Under the pieces are notes generated by a model. That model worked only from the letters and a program-made list of their open reading frames with translations. It was not told the origin of the DNA and did not search any database. From Chara braunii (taxonomy: Eukaryota; Streptophyta; Charophyceae; Charales; Characeae), in contig BFEA01000099.1 in NCBI GenBank assembly GCA_003427395.1, positions 3,160,124 to 3,224,123 on the forward strand: a DNA stretch of 64,000 nt, written 5' to 3'. The translations under genes were made by a program, and so were the position numbers. Below are positions 30,436 through 42,010 of the stretch, one piece after another. Every line of letters begins with the position of its first letter. The stretch's first letter is position 1.

Positions 30436-33400
30436 ATGAACTGGGTAGAACTGGTGTATGGCAAGAACCAAAAGTGGAAACACACTTTTCAGCAGGCAGA
30501 CCTAGATATTCAATCGATCAATGTAAACGGTCTGGTATCCCCCAACCCAGAAAAAAATAATGCGTTGTGGGACATAATTTGCGTCCAGGACACCCACTTA
30601 ATGGACATACCAGAACATCACAGGGCACACAAGCAAGTTTGACCCTTTCAAAAATACCAAGTTTTTGCCCCTACTCCAGGGAGTGCAGGGGTGGCTATAT
30701 GGATTCCGCCCGAATCACGCTTCGAAGTTCTCGACTGGGAATAGGATAAGGTGGAAGGAAGATGGGTTAAGGTGTTGGGTATGTTGGAGTTAGAAATAGT
30801 ATGCATTGTATCCATCTACGCTCCTAACACTCCACGGAAAAAAAAAAAAAAATTCGAAAATATTGAAATGATCCCTATCCCTGACACTCCGCTAATCTTA
30901 GCAGGAGACTTCAATGCCACGTCGGACAGATGGCTAGACCATTGCAGAATCCCTCTTACTACCGCACACAACGCAGAGGAGGACGAGGGGATGCTGAGGG
31001 ATTTGTCTGCCCCCCTTTCACTTTTCGATACCTTCAGGCGTAGTCACCCGACCGAAAAGACCTTTACTTGTTTGCGAAAAAATAATCCCGACAGACTGTC
31101 AAGATCTAGAATCGATCTAATCTTGGCATCTGAGGACTTGAGTGGAGGACTTACCTTCGCAGCAATACTGTCGATCAGCCCACGCCCCGACCTGGACCAC
31201 AGGATGTGTATGGCAGTCTGGACCTTCCGAAAACGACCAGATCAGGGAACCAGTTACTATAAACTCAACACTTCTCTGCTTCATTTTAAATCCTTCCAGA
31301 AGTATCTGCAGCAGGTTCGGAACTTCTGGAAGGATCACCGCTCCCAACAAGATTCTCAAATTGCATGGTTTAACAACGGTTTGTTTTTTTTGGCAAAAAA
31401 ATGTAATGAATATTCCAAACATATAGCTGCACAGCAATACCAACATGAGATCATGATAATGCAAAGTCTCATAGACGCCGAACAAAAACAATTTTCGCAA
31501 GGGCAGGAATCATTCTTCGACGAATTACAATCCCAAATACTATATCTAAAAGCTCATCTCTCGGAAGACGCATAGTATCGTTGGCAGGGAGCCCAGATAA
31601 GGGCAAGACTATCCAGACTCTCGACTGAAGGAGTAATGAATACTCATTTTTTCAGCCTAGCTAGACCTGGTTTCAAAAGAACGACGATCGATGCGCTCTA
31701 TGAACCACAAACCATGGAATCGGATCCAGCTGTTTCCACGACAAGGTACGTCAAGATAACATATGACTTCTACAAGGACCTTTTCACCACGCACATTGAC
31801 AAATCAGACCCACAGGACCACGATCGTCGACTAAAAGATTTTTTGGAACCAATGAACAAGTCATTGACACCTGGACAGCATGACTCTTTAGAGACCCCAA
31901 TCTCCAAACAGAAAAGTTGGACCGCCCTCCTGCAAATGAGGAAAAAACATCAGGGATTGACGACTTCCCCAAAGAATTTTTGGAAACTACATAGAATTTT
32001 CTAAATCAGGACATCATGAACTTCTATAAAGAGGTATGGATCACGGGTGAGATGGGTGAAAGGGTGGGGCAAGGAGTATTAACCCTTGTATATAAAAAGG
32101 GGGATAAAATGGACATTAGAATCTACCGCCCTATCACACTTCTTGTAATATACAAAATGTTGTCAAATGCCTTAGCTAACAAAATGATCCATATAACGGA
32201 AGACATCATTCATCCCTCTCAAACCGACTTTATGGAGAACAGGAACATTCTAGAGAATATCCTTTTAATCCATGAGGTACTCCAACTCACAAGACACCCT
32301 CGTCAGAATGCAACATTGATCTTTATCGATTTTGAAAAAACTTACGATCACGTAGACTGGTTGTTCTTAGACAAATGCCTGAAAAAAATGAATTTTGGAC
32401 CAGACTTCAGATGTTGGGTTCAGATCCTACACCAGAATGCAACCACCTGCGTTCAAATTAATGGGTGCATGACACCGCCCCTACGTCTGGAACGTTCGGT
32501 TCGCCAGGAGGACCCAATTGCCCCCTTCCTTTTCTTGGTCATCATGGAAGCACTTGCCGCCAACCTTCGGGCAAACAAGAACATTACCAGAATCCAGGTC
32601 ATACACATCCCAGAGGAGGCAATCCCGGTATGCTCCCGTTTTGCGGATGACCTCACCATCCTGACGGAGGCTACACACAACAACATGGAGGAAATCCAGC
32701 AAATGATGGAAAAGTTTGCAAAGGTTTCCGACATGATAGTCAACTAGGGGAGCAAAACTCATGGGTGGCGGATTCATTATCAAGGCGGACGCCCCCCTGA
32801 GTCACCAAGAATTAAATGGATGCCCTTAGAGACCTCTGTAAGAATTCTTGGAGTTTCTATGACTGCCGAGGGACGCTCTCCAATCAACGACGAATGAATT
32901 AGCACCCCGGCACGACAAAAACTAGACAACTGGAAAAATAAGCACACACCTCTCTTCGACCGCGCACTAGTAATTAACAACGTGGTCTTCGCATCGTTAT
33001 GGTACAAATCGTTGTTGTGGCCACTAAGCAAAACAGCATTAAAGAGCATAAAGAGAAAGGCGGCTGCTTTCCTATGGAGGGGAGACAGTGAGCAAAATAA
33101 CGTAATCAGTCGCGTGGCGTGGGATTCCATTATCCAACCTAAGGCAGGGGGTGGCTTAGGAATAATTGACCCGGCCACGCAAGTGCAAACACTACGACTA
33201 AAATGGATTAAAAAGCTCATTTTCGGCCCCCAGTGTCCATGGTGTGCATTGGCTCTGGAACATTTAGCCCGACTGGCCCCAGAACCCCCCCAATCCACTC
33301 ACCCGCTGATATGGCTTGAGGACCGATTCTGGACAATCCCGCGCAAGTTCCCCCGTGCAAGGGAAGGGCTAGACGGAGGCGACCAGATTCTGGATAACTT

Positions 33401-34958
33401 CTGGTTATTCTTATTGGAAACCTGGCGCAGACTCCCGCTCCCAGACAGAACTCACCCCGACCGCTGGGAGGAAGTCTACCGACAACCCCTGTTTGGAAAC
33501 CGATTGGTGACTAATTTAAGTGGTTGTATCATGACAAGCTCAACTTTACCTTGGAAAAGCTGGGTAAAGAGAGGGGTGCTCAGGGTCGGGGACCTCTGGG
33601 ATAATGACATAAGAGATTGGAAAACAGGAGACTAGATGCAAGGAATCCTACAATACTGCCACCACGTAGAGAAACATTTGGATGACCTGATTGAAGCTAT
33701 CCCGCTGGCATGGTACCAAACTCATAAACAAGGTCCCTCCTTAAAGGAAGGTGACTGGGTAGCCAGCAAGGAGTCTCCTCAAATGATAGGGCAGATACAT
33801 ATGGTTTCACCCCAGGCTGTTCTGGTTGAACACTACACAATCACTAGAACTGACACCCTCCAAGGTAGCAGAGCCCCCCTCGAATGGAAAGCGAGAGCAT
33901 CCGTTTATCGAGTGAGAGTCTTAGAAGAGAAAGGACAGAGGGTGGTGTTTCAGCCCTTCACATCAGTCCAGGACCTGGCTCTGAACCCAGCGGAATGGTT
34001 TTGGGAACTCCCCCAGCAGAGGGGAGACCCCAAAGCAGGCCACATCAGCCTACGCCAGTTGTCGGTCAAATCAGCCTACAAAATGCTCAGACCCAAGAAA
34101 CGGCTGAGAGACATAGTCAAAGACAGATGGGCCAGACACCTAAACGTGGATCGCTCTCTTCTGACCCCAATCAAATGGCTCAAAGGACAAAAGGCAAAAC
34201 CCATGAAAATCACTTCCCTACAGTGGCAAATCGCCCATCGCTGTCTGCCAACAAATGACTGGCTGACCGACCGTACTAATTTATAACAGAAAGGTCTGCT
34301 GCTTCCATGGTGCCAACGGTGTCAAAGTCTTTTCCCTTTCCACAAAAGAGCGGAAACCATCGAACACATCTTCATGCAATGCCCGATCGCTCAATTCATA
34401 TGGAGATGGTGGGATCGCATATGGAGAAAGATGGAACCCACAGTTCCCTGGCCTTGGTCTTCGCAAGCCATATTGGCCAGTCATTGGCCACACGCAGAAG
34501 CAACCACGACTTTCGTAGAGAATATGCACAAACTTGGAAGGAGGGCGGTGATATGGGCACTATGGTGGCAAAGTTGTACGCTGGCTATGGAAAAGGTGAG
34601 AGTAGAAGTGCCAGAAATCACAGAACAGATTCAGCAGCAGGTATATTTCGAACTCGCACAAAGATGGCTCAACACCAAAGCACAATTGGATATTTTTAAA
34701 CAAGTAGGAGATGTTAGGAGACGGATTACAACATTTTGCACAGACTGGGTGGGAGGGGAGAGAGAAGGCTGGATTGCAAAAGTAGGATGGAGCGGAGATG
34801 GGGGAGAGGGACAGAGGGATTTGGAAAAGATGAGAGACTATCGCCTAAGCGTCAAAGACTGGATAAACATAGAACCCTCATTCTCACTTCGCCCCTCTGC
34901 TGATTTCCCAGACCCTTTCCCGCCCCATGCCCTTTCCCTGCCAGAGATCATGTCCTAA
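30436..34958 (+). pseudogene. LINE 2 ORF2: APE endonuclease, RT, zf-RVT
   Basis: Starts around MNWVELVYG (30436). APE endonuclease: QSINVNGL, CVQDTHL (the catalytic Glu replaced by Asp; Glu in LINE 1), VCIVSIYAPNT, LILAGDFNAT, SRIDLILAS, LDHRMCM. RT from about 32016 in a shifted frame: YRPITLLV, FIDFEKTYDHVDW, RQEDPIAPFLF, FADDLTIL. Thumb-like region, then zf-RVT CQRC...ETIEHIFMQC with FIWRWWDRI (34315-34410) and a C-terminal basic/acidic tail. Stops at 30640 (TGA), 30742, 31573, 32745 and 33633 (TAG), 32895 (TGA) and 34284 (TAA), plus one frameshift near 31.9-32.0 kb. Inactive. The protein copies its own RNA at nicked target DNA. Confidence 0.85.
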
Positions 34959-35344
34959 ATAATAAAATCCTACAACCCAGTCTTCCTCACATCTCTTAAT
35001 CATATAAGGAATCCTTCCCTGGAGCCCCCCAGGGAGTTTTCTGCTAATTAATTTTTTATCCTTCTTTATCCTTCCTTATCCTTCTTTTCTTTCGCTGCTC
35101 AGGGTCTACTGATTGGGAGGGTCAAGGCTAGCAGCCTGAGCACTCTAATAACAAGATAGTACGGGGGAAGGGGAGGGGGAGGGAGGAGCTAGTGTGTATC
35201 AGCAGGAATCCGGCGCCGGGTTCAGGGTGAAGAGGTTCCACCTTTCCTCCTTTTATCCTGCTCAGTCAACCCCCTGGATTCCAGGGCAATCAATGCTGGC
35301 AGGATCCCCCCCATGACAGTTTCTTTTCTTATGTACTCTATATT
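34959..35344. other. LINE 2 3' flank
   Basis: AATAAT and AATAAAA just after the stop could serve for polyadenylation. CCTTATCC/CCTTTATCC short tandem repeats lie near 35050-35085. No gene. Confidence 0.35.
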
Positions 35345-35490
35345 CAATCTGTATATGGGACGCTGGACCCATTTTCCAGCAAGGTGATGCTCCCCACCAA
35401 TAGATGGAGCCTCTCCCCAGGTGCTAGTGGTGGCTGCTCTTATCAGCACCACTAACACTGGCGGGGGCATGGTTAAAAAAAAATAATAAT
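35345..35490 (+). repeat. SINE-like family B copy
   Basis: GGGACGCTGGACCC, TTTCCAGC and CCCCACCAATAGATGGAGCC, then GGTGCTAGTGGTGGCTGCTC and an A-rich tail (35475-35490). Longer than the 1.9 kb copy and colinear with 56590-56785. Confidence 0.6.
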
Positions 35491-35650
35491 AATAAAAAAT
35501 CTTCAGTCTAGTCTGACAGGATGGCGTTTCCTTTTTTTTTTTTGGCCTATCATTATGGTCTTCCGGGGAACCCCAGTGAGAGCATGTGTGAGACTGCACC
35601 CAGTGTTTAGGGCGACACCGGCCATAGCAGCCGGTAGGATCAGGACCACG

Positions 35651-35701
<51 letters not shown>

Positions 35702-35764
35702 CAGCACGTGCTGGAAACCAGATCCAGCGTCCCGTAAGGACATTTACAGCTTCAACAAGGATCT
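35491..35764 (-). repeat. poly(T) tract and reversed family B fragment
   Basis: A 46-nt T run (35651-35696) followed by GTGCTGGAAACCAGATCCAG and CGTCCCG, the minus-strand family B end. The T run probably is its A tail. Confidence 0.5.
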
Positions 35765-35840
35765 TTTTTTGAAAAGCACTCATCTTTATTATCAATCAAT
35801 GCGTAACCTGAGGCCGGGGACCTCACAATTCAACCAGGAG
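35765..35840 (-). repeat. LINE 3'-tail fragment
   Basis: Minus strand reads GGTTGAATTGTGAGGTCCCC, GGCCTC and AATAAAGATGAG before an A-rich end, colinear with the tails at 56935-57015 (plus) and, more diverged, 10453-10510 (plus). Confidence 0.55.
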
Positions 35841-36479
35841 TTATCCCGGCAGCATCAGCCAGTTCAGCTTATGAATTGGTCCTCCCTCAACTCTATTGTC
35901 CAGCTGCTATTAACCGAGCTTCTAAAACATTTCACTGAAGATCCTACTTCCTCTTTCAACCTTACTACCAACCCATTCAGTATTACCTGTGTCTGTTGTT
36001 TCTCATCAACCGTTTCCCTCCTTCTACTGTTCCTGACTATCTAGGAAGCCTAAAGCGGGCAAAGTGTCTGAATACCTGGACCCTATCTATAGAGTTCTGT
36101 GTGAGGATTGCTATTTAGGCACAGAGGGGTGACTGGTCAAAGTGCACATTATTCTGGGGAGTATTGTCTGAGGCTTGCCTTTGCAGCTGACTGTCTTCGT
36201 CGAGGCCTGCTGGGCTGGGCCTATGGTCCTAGGAGAAACTAGTCTGATCTACCTCTGGGGTTGAGTAGTACACAGGCCTTAACAGAGACCTGAACCCGGC
36301 CTAACGCGGCCGGGGGAAATGCCTATCCTCGGCTTTCCTCGTGGGTGTGTCGGCGCTCTCCTTCCCTCCCAGCCGCTTGTGGGCTACTGCGACCACCGAC
36401 TGGGACCAAGCATTTAGGGCCAGTCACTGCACCTCTCCTCAGTAGCCCCGCCCCCTCCCCCCCCCCTCCGCCCCCCCTA
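35841..36479. other. unassigned region
   Basis: No supported gene or terminal repeat; short C-rich runs near 36450-36475. Confidence 0.3.
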
Positions 36480-36656
36480 TGAACATCATCTGCATCTGCT
36501 CAATGCCAATAGGGGTTGCCAACGGGCCAACTCCAGATGGCGGACGCCGTGTATGTCCAGGTAGGTACATGAGGCCAAAGGGCAAACCTGCTGGATGCCA
36601 CCTGTGTGCCTTCGCAGATGTTATACTTGAGTTCGAATCCTGATGGAATGAGATAA

Positions 36657-36688
<32 letters not shown>

Positions 36689-36690
36689 TG
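36480..36690. repeat. diverged SINE-like sequence
   Basis: On the minus strand it resembles the SINE body next to its head (CTCATGTACCTACCTGGACA, then GGCGTCCGCCATCT). On the plus strand there is a B-box-like GAGTTCGAATCC at 36631-36642, followed by a T run (36658-36685). The two readings conflict, so the exact class is unclear. Confidence 0.35.
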
Positions 36691-37201
36691 GACGGATGGC
36701 AGTCACCCACAGTACTCGGTTGTCCAGATGAACCCCTCTTAAGACCCCACCCACCCTTCCTCTCATCGTTTTGCCCTGGCGCACCCCCACCCCCACCCCC
36801 CCTGTCCTACCCTGGTTTTAACCACCCAGGACCATCACCCATTGCCATCTTGGCGGGGTGACCTGACCAGACAGCAGTTGCAGGTACTGGGGCTAAGCAG
36901 AGACTCCTACCCCCCGCTCAGCCCCGGTTGAAGCAGACGCCGTGCAAGCCTGATTGTTGTTGTTGTTGGAAGATCACAGTTGATATGAACACTCAAAATG
37001 AGGCCAGGAAACCCTCACCATATCAGCCCGGATATGGAACAGGGACGTAAAATTTGTGCCCCTGCTGGAAACTGGGTCCAACGTCCCATGGGAACCCAAT
37101 CGTGACACAGTCTTGCTGAAAAACGCGTCCAGCGTCCCAACATCCATAATCTTCTTGAAGAGAAAGCTGGAAAGTGGACAATGAAATCAACAAAGTAAAA
37201 A
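36691..37201. other. unassigned, with two reversed family B fragments
   Basis: GCTGGAAACTGGGTCCAACG (37064-37083) and CTGAAAAACGCGTCCAGCG (37117-37135) are minus-strand family B ends in tandem. No gene. Confidence 0.4.
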
Positions 37202-37385
37202 GGGGTAACTTCGGCGCAGTCACGAAAACAGTTTGTAATTGCGCTTCAGGCAATCCCGCGAATACAACACACCCCCACACGACCCCACCGGACCGGAAAC
37301 GTAGGTCATATACATTCAGCATTACCGGCCCTTTTGCCTCAAGTGCAATTACAAACTCAAACCCTGACTGTGCCGTAGTTTTCTC
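37202..37385. mobile_element. MITE family B copy 2
   Basis: Left arm GGGTAACTTCGG and CGAAAACAGTTTGTAATTGC; right arm mirrors it (GCCTCAAGTGCAATTACAAA). Same length and architecture as 10704-10888. Confidence 0.7.
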
Positions 37386-38093
37386 AAGTAAAAAAGGTGA
37401 AACCAGACAAAAGGAGGAAAATACCATGGGCACCAAGAGACCCCTGGTAAACATCTAGTTTCTCTGAGATCGCCCTGTGCTTCCTGCTGTGAGGGCAGGA
37501 TCTTAGAGTAGAGTCTCTGCAGAAATCAGCCACTGTGCGCATTGGTGTTTGCTCTCTGTTGTCAACAAGGCGGAGATACCTGCAACTGTCCATGTCTTTT
37601 TTTTTTCTTTTTTCTTTTTTTTTTCTTTTCAAACTCGTGAGAATCCCATCCTTCCACCTCTCTTGATAGATCTCCTGGCGCACCCCCACTCCTTTTTCTA
37701 TCTTACCTCATGCGAGGAACATCACTCTCTACTGGAGCAACCTGACCAGACAGCGGACGCGGGCACTGATGCTGAAATGGGCTCCCCCATTCAGCCTCAG
37801 TTGAGGCACTAGCGTACAAGCCTCATTATACGGGTACCTCAGGAGCTAGGCACAAAGTTCTCAACTAGTCCTGTGAGCAGTGAGGGCACCCATAGGCAGT
37901 GTCTAATGGTCGGATAACCAAGGTCTAACCCACGAGCCCCCCCTATCTCTAAGCACCAACCCAGCACAGCGTGGTTCACATATGGCTACTGTTCGTTGTT
38001 GAATATGCTGGTTGTTGTTATGTGAGCTAGTGTGATATCATAGTCTGTATGGATGTATGTGGTTGCTTTCTGCTTCTAATGAGCCTTGCTTAT
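37386..38093. other. unassigned region
   Basis: T/C-rich run near 37594-37630; no supported gene. Confidence 0.3.
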
Positions 38094-38199
38094 GGGCCTC
38101 GCTGCACAAAAGACAAAAATCATGGTGGTGTATCTTTCCATGTTCTAGCAGAAGATTCACTCTCGTTTTGCACATTTCGAGAGTAGTGCAGCGAGGCCC
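38094..38199. mobile_element. MITE family A, short copy
   Basis: Ends GGGCCTCGCTGCAC and GTGCAGCGAGGCCC (perfect 14-bp inverted ends) with TAT on both sides (38091-38093, 38200-38202), a plausible 3-bp target duplication. Interior holds AAAAGACAAAAATCATGG and TTCTAGCAGAAGATTCACTC, linking it to the copies at 240-485. Confidence 0.75.
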
Positions 38200-38202
38200 T
38201 AT

Positions 38203-38545
38203 GTCTGTTCGCTAGGGAGAATCGACCAGTGGTAATGGTGGAGACCTCGACGCTCATCAAGGCCCGACCAGATGCCTTCCATGATTAAACCTCTGCCGCA
38301 GACAAGGGCTCTGTATGCAGTACCTGACTCGAAATTGCTTTCAGTAGCGAGCTTGCCATGTATTATGAATTCGTCTGTCCAGTCCATATCCTGTTGGAGT
38401 TGTCTCTTCCACTTCTCCTTTCACCACTCCCAGATCTGGATGGACAACGGGCATGATAACCAAAGGTGGGTTGCAGATTCCCATTCCCATCCACATCTTG
38501 GACACACGGAAGGGATCAGCATGCCTCTTCATATTAGCCAGGTAG
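38203..38545 (-). pseudogene. LINE zf-RVT fragment
   Basis: Minus strand encodes GMLIPSVCPRCGWEWESATH then LWLSCPL, a CX2C..HX4C zf-RVT motif, followed by QIWEW-stop-KEKW and WTDEFIIHGKLA. It parallels GMDIPTQCLRCNWGWETMVH in 28594-29412. Contains an in-frame TGA. Confidence 0.6.
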
Positions 38546-38591
38546 CGGCGGTAAAATAAATAATAATAATCATAAAAATAAAAAATAGAAA

Positions 38592-39228
38592 GGGGTAACT
38601 TCAGTAGAGTAACAAAAAACGAGTTATAATTGCGGTATGGGCCAAGATACAGTTTGCAATTGCATTTCGGGCACCCTACCTGGCCAGAAAGCTCGGTTGT
38701 ATACATTGCCCAGACTGCAATTCAAAACTGTATCTCGGCCCATCCTATCCCTTAAGGAGCATTGGCCGAGGGGGAGGTCTATGGTCTGCTGCGCTCCGAA
38801 ATCGGGTTGAACGTTTGGTGAGGGCCGGCGGATGAAGGCGATCGAGGGCAGGGGGTGGTGCAGCGTGGTGCGTGTACCAAATTGTTCACAGCGCGTCAGA
38901 AAACGAGAGAGCACGCCCACGGGCCGGGCGGCGCCGGGCGTAGATGCGAGGGAATATCTCGAAGCGGCCACCCTCGATAGGCGGGCAGGGACTGTTTTTC
39001 CTTTTTTTTCTTTTCCGTCGGGGCAGCAGTTTGTCATTTCGTTTGTCATTTCTTTTTCGTCAGGCCAGCAGTTTGTCGTTTCGTTTTTCATTTTCTTTTT
39101 GTCGGGGCAGCAGTTTATTGTTTCGTTTTTCATCTTATGTGAACATGGCCCGCACCGCTCGCACCACGGGCGCTTAGCTAGTAGTGCAATTATAACTCAT
39201 TTTTGTGACTCCCGCATTGTTTCCCCCC
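38592..39228. mobile_element. MITE family B copy 3 with nested insertion
   Basis: Outer arms GGGTAACTTCAGTAGAGTAA (38592) and GCAATTATAACTCATTTTTG (39186-39205). Inside, 38638-38741 is another inverted-end unit (GGGCCAAGATACAGTTTGCA ... CTGTATCTCGGCCC). Also holds a ~43 bp x 3 minisatellite (39007-39135, core GGGGCAGCAGTTTGTC). Confidence 0.6.
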
Positions 39229-39390
39229 AAAAAAAAGGAGTGACTTGTAGCGACTGCAGCCATTGGATAGCAGCGTTTCTCTGGGAAGGAATACTTTTCA
39301 AGACTTTCGAGAGCTTTACCAGATCCTTGTCTTTTACCGTAGTGAGTTGGAGATAATAATATAAATAATAATAATAATAACAATAATAAT

Positions 39391-40932
39391 CAGGGTAACC
39401 AGCATTCAGTACGGGCCGAACGCCCGAACGTATGGGACCGCTTGGGGATGCATTCGGCCGTTCCGGCCGAACGCAGACCCCCCCCTAAAAAAATAAAAAA
39501 TAAAAAAAAATCAAAAACATCTGAAAAAAAGATATGTTATGAAGAAAAATAAAATAAACAACATTTGCCTGAGCATTACATCCAAATGTTTTACCAAATT
39601 TGAAATACAAAAAAAATACAGAAAATAAAACTAATAATAAAAATAAGAAAAAATGAAAAAAATAATAAAATTAGTGAGTGAGCGAGCACGTTTTCGATAC
39701 CGCCATCTTTGGCGATTTTTCATTTTTGTTTGGCACAACCAAATGCCCTGAAAATTTACAGATGTGCACTTCACATAATAGCAAACTCAATAAAACAGTT
39801 TAAAAAAATAACGAGTTTTTTTAGGCCCTGCCAGGGTTGCCAGGCCGAACGTATGGAGGCCCCTAAGCTGACCCTCGAACGTTTGGGCGTTCGGGTCCCC
39901 GTACGGGGCCCGAACCAGAAGGGGTTCGAACCCCGCAAAAACATATTTTGGCACCTAAATATTATTATTGTTTTCTGAATTTTTTTTTTTTGCATTCCCT
40001 CTGATGTAAGGTATCTCCCTCTAAATTTTGAAGTCATTCTGTTCAGCCAAAACAACATGAAAAATCGGCAAAGATGGTGGTGTCAAAACTTGCTTTCCCA
40101 CTCACTAATTTGTTTTTTCTCTCTCTTCACTTTCTGTTTTTCCTTTATTTTGGGGCATGAAAAAAAATATTATTTTTTCAAATTTTATTTTTAGAGTATA
40201 TATTATGTAAGATACACATATTTAAATTTTCATGGCATTTGTCACAGCCAAACGAAAATGAAAAATCGCCAAAGATGGTGGTGTCAAAAACGTGCTCGCC
40301 CACTCAATAATTTCATTCTCGTTTTATTTTTTCTAATTTTCATTATTATTATTTATTTTTAGTATTTGATTTTTATATCAAATTTGGTAAGGAATTTGGA
40401 TGTAACGTTGAGGCAAATTTGTTTAGTTTTGTCTTCTGCATAACATACATGTTTTTCAGATTTGTTGGAATTCGATTTTTTTCTTTTCTTTTCTTTTCTT
40501 TTTGGGTCCACGTTCGGCCGAACGGCCGAACGCGTCGAGAGGGGGTGCCGAAAGTTCGGGCGTTCCGGTTCGGGCGTTCGGCCCGCCCTGAACGCCGGCA
40601 ACCTTGGGCCCTGCAATAAAGTGAAAACAATAAGTAAAAAGTAAAAAAAACAAAATAATGAGTGAGCGAGCACGTCTTGACACCACCATCTTTGCCGATT
40701 TTTTATTTTGTTTTTGGCTTAGCAAAATGATTTCAAATGTTATAGATATGTATGTCACATCATAGAGAACTCACAAAAAATATTTCAGAAAAATATATAT
40801 ATATTTTAGGCCCCGAAATATTTTTTGGCAAGGGCCGAACGCCGCCAGGTTCGGACCCCGTATGGGACCCTGAACGCCCGTACGTATGGAGGTCGGCCCG
40901 GGGACCTCCGTACGTACGGGCTGGTGACCCTG
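39391..40932. mobile_element. non-autonomous hAT element (outer)
   Basis: Ends CAGGGTAACCAGC / mirrored CAGGGTCACCAGC, flanked by 8-bp ATAATAAT on both sides (the flank is itself an ATA repeat, so the duplication is only suggestive). CAGGG ends plus 8-bp duplications are the hAT signature. No transposase frame. Interior has CCGAACG-rich terminal regions and AT-rich blocks. Confidence 0.65.
39832..40606. mobile_element. non-autonomous hAT element (nested)
   Basis: Ends CAGGGTTGCC / mirrored CAAGGTTGCC with a non-trivial 8-bp target duplication GGCCCTGC (39824-39831 and 40607-40614). It shares CCGAACG-rich subterminal sequence and reversed copies of the block ATCTTTG(G/C)CGATTTTT with the outer element. 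It is a relative inserted into it. Confidence 0.75.
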
Positions 40933-41100
40933 ATAATAATAATAAGAAAATAATAAAACATAAATCATGAATGTATACAAGTTATCTTTCCTATTCGATA
41001 TAGTCATGAAAAGGGTGCGTTCAATTCAAGGTCGGCATTAAGCACCGCGCATCGGCTTCTGGCCGAGTCACACATACGTTTACCTCTCTCTTTCTCTCAC

Positions 41101-41121
41101 TCACACTCACACACACACAAG

Positions 41122-41217
<96 letters not shown>

Positions 41218-41218
41218 N

Positions 41219-41284
<66 letters not shown>

Positions 41285-41344
41285 TACACACACATACACA
41301 CACACGCACACACACACACACGCGAATTCACACATACACACACA
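41101..41344. repeat. (CA)n microsatellite
   Basis: Long CA run with one N at 41218 and variant CG/TA interruptions toward both ends. Confidence 0.95.
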
Positions 41345-42010
41345 CATAGGTAGTAGTGCACACTTTCATATTCTAGAGTTAAATTCATTCGATTTCGCTC
41401 ATCCTAATGATGGAAGTACCATGAGACCAACCGTGAGATTGGACACTTACTTGTTCTCTCTCTTTCTCTCTCACACACACGTGTAGTAGTGTATACTTAC
41501 ATATTCTAACGTTAGATTCATTCGTTTTTGTTCCTCTCATCGATGGGAGTATCGTGCAGTCAGCTGCGCATTTGGAGACTTACATGTTCTCTCCCTCTCT
41601 CCCTCTCACACATATACACATACACACATTCACGCACACACATACATACACGCTCACACGTGTAATAGTGTATTCTTCCATGTTCTAGCGGTAGATTCAT
41701 TCAATTTTGCTCATCTTATCGATAGATGGAAGTACTATGAAGGCAAGTCACGAGATCGGCACATACACACACACACACATGCACGTGCGTTAGTAGTGTA
41801 TACTTCCATGTTTTAGCGGTAGATTCATTCGATTTTGTTCATCTATCGATGAAAGTACTATGAAGGCAAGCCACGAAATTGACACATACACACACACACA
41901 TACACGCGCGTTAGTAGTGTATACTTCCATATTTTTGCGGTAGATTTATTCGATTTTGTTCATCTATCGATGGAAGTGCTATGAAGGCAAACCTCGAAAT
42001 TGGAGACTTA
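41345..42010. repeat. degenerate tandem repeat, 5 units
   Basis: Units start near 41346, 41483, 41661, 41788 and 41910. Each has TAGTAGTGTATACTTCCATR, GCGGTAGATTCATTCGATTT, ATCGATG.AAGTACTATGA and a variable CA/CT-rich linker. Adjacent units on the right are most alike. No coding frame. Confidence 0.75.

Noticed and set aside
41021-41388. Cys-Val repeat proteins on the minus strand
   Set aside because: Pure artefact of the CA microsatellite.
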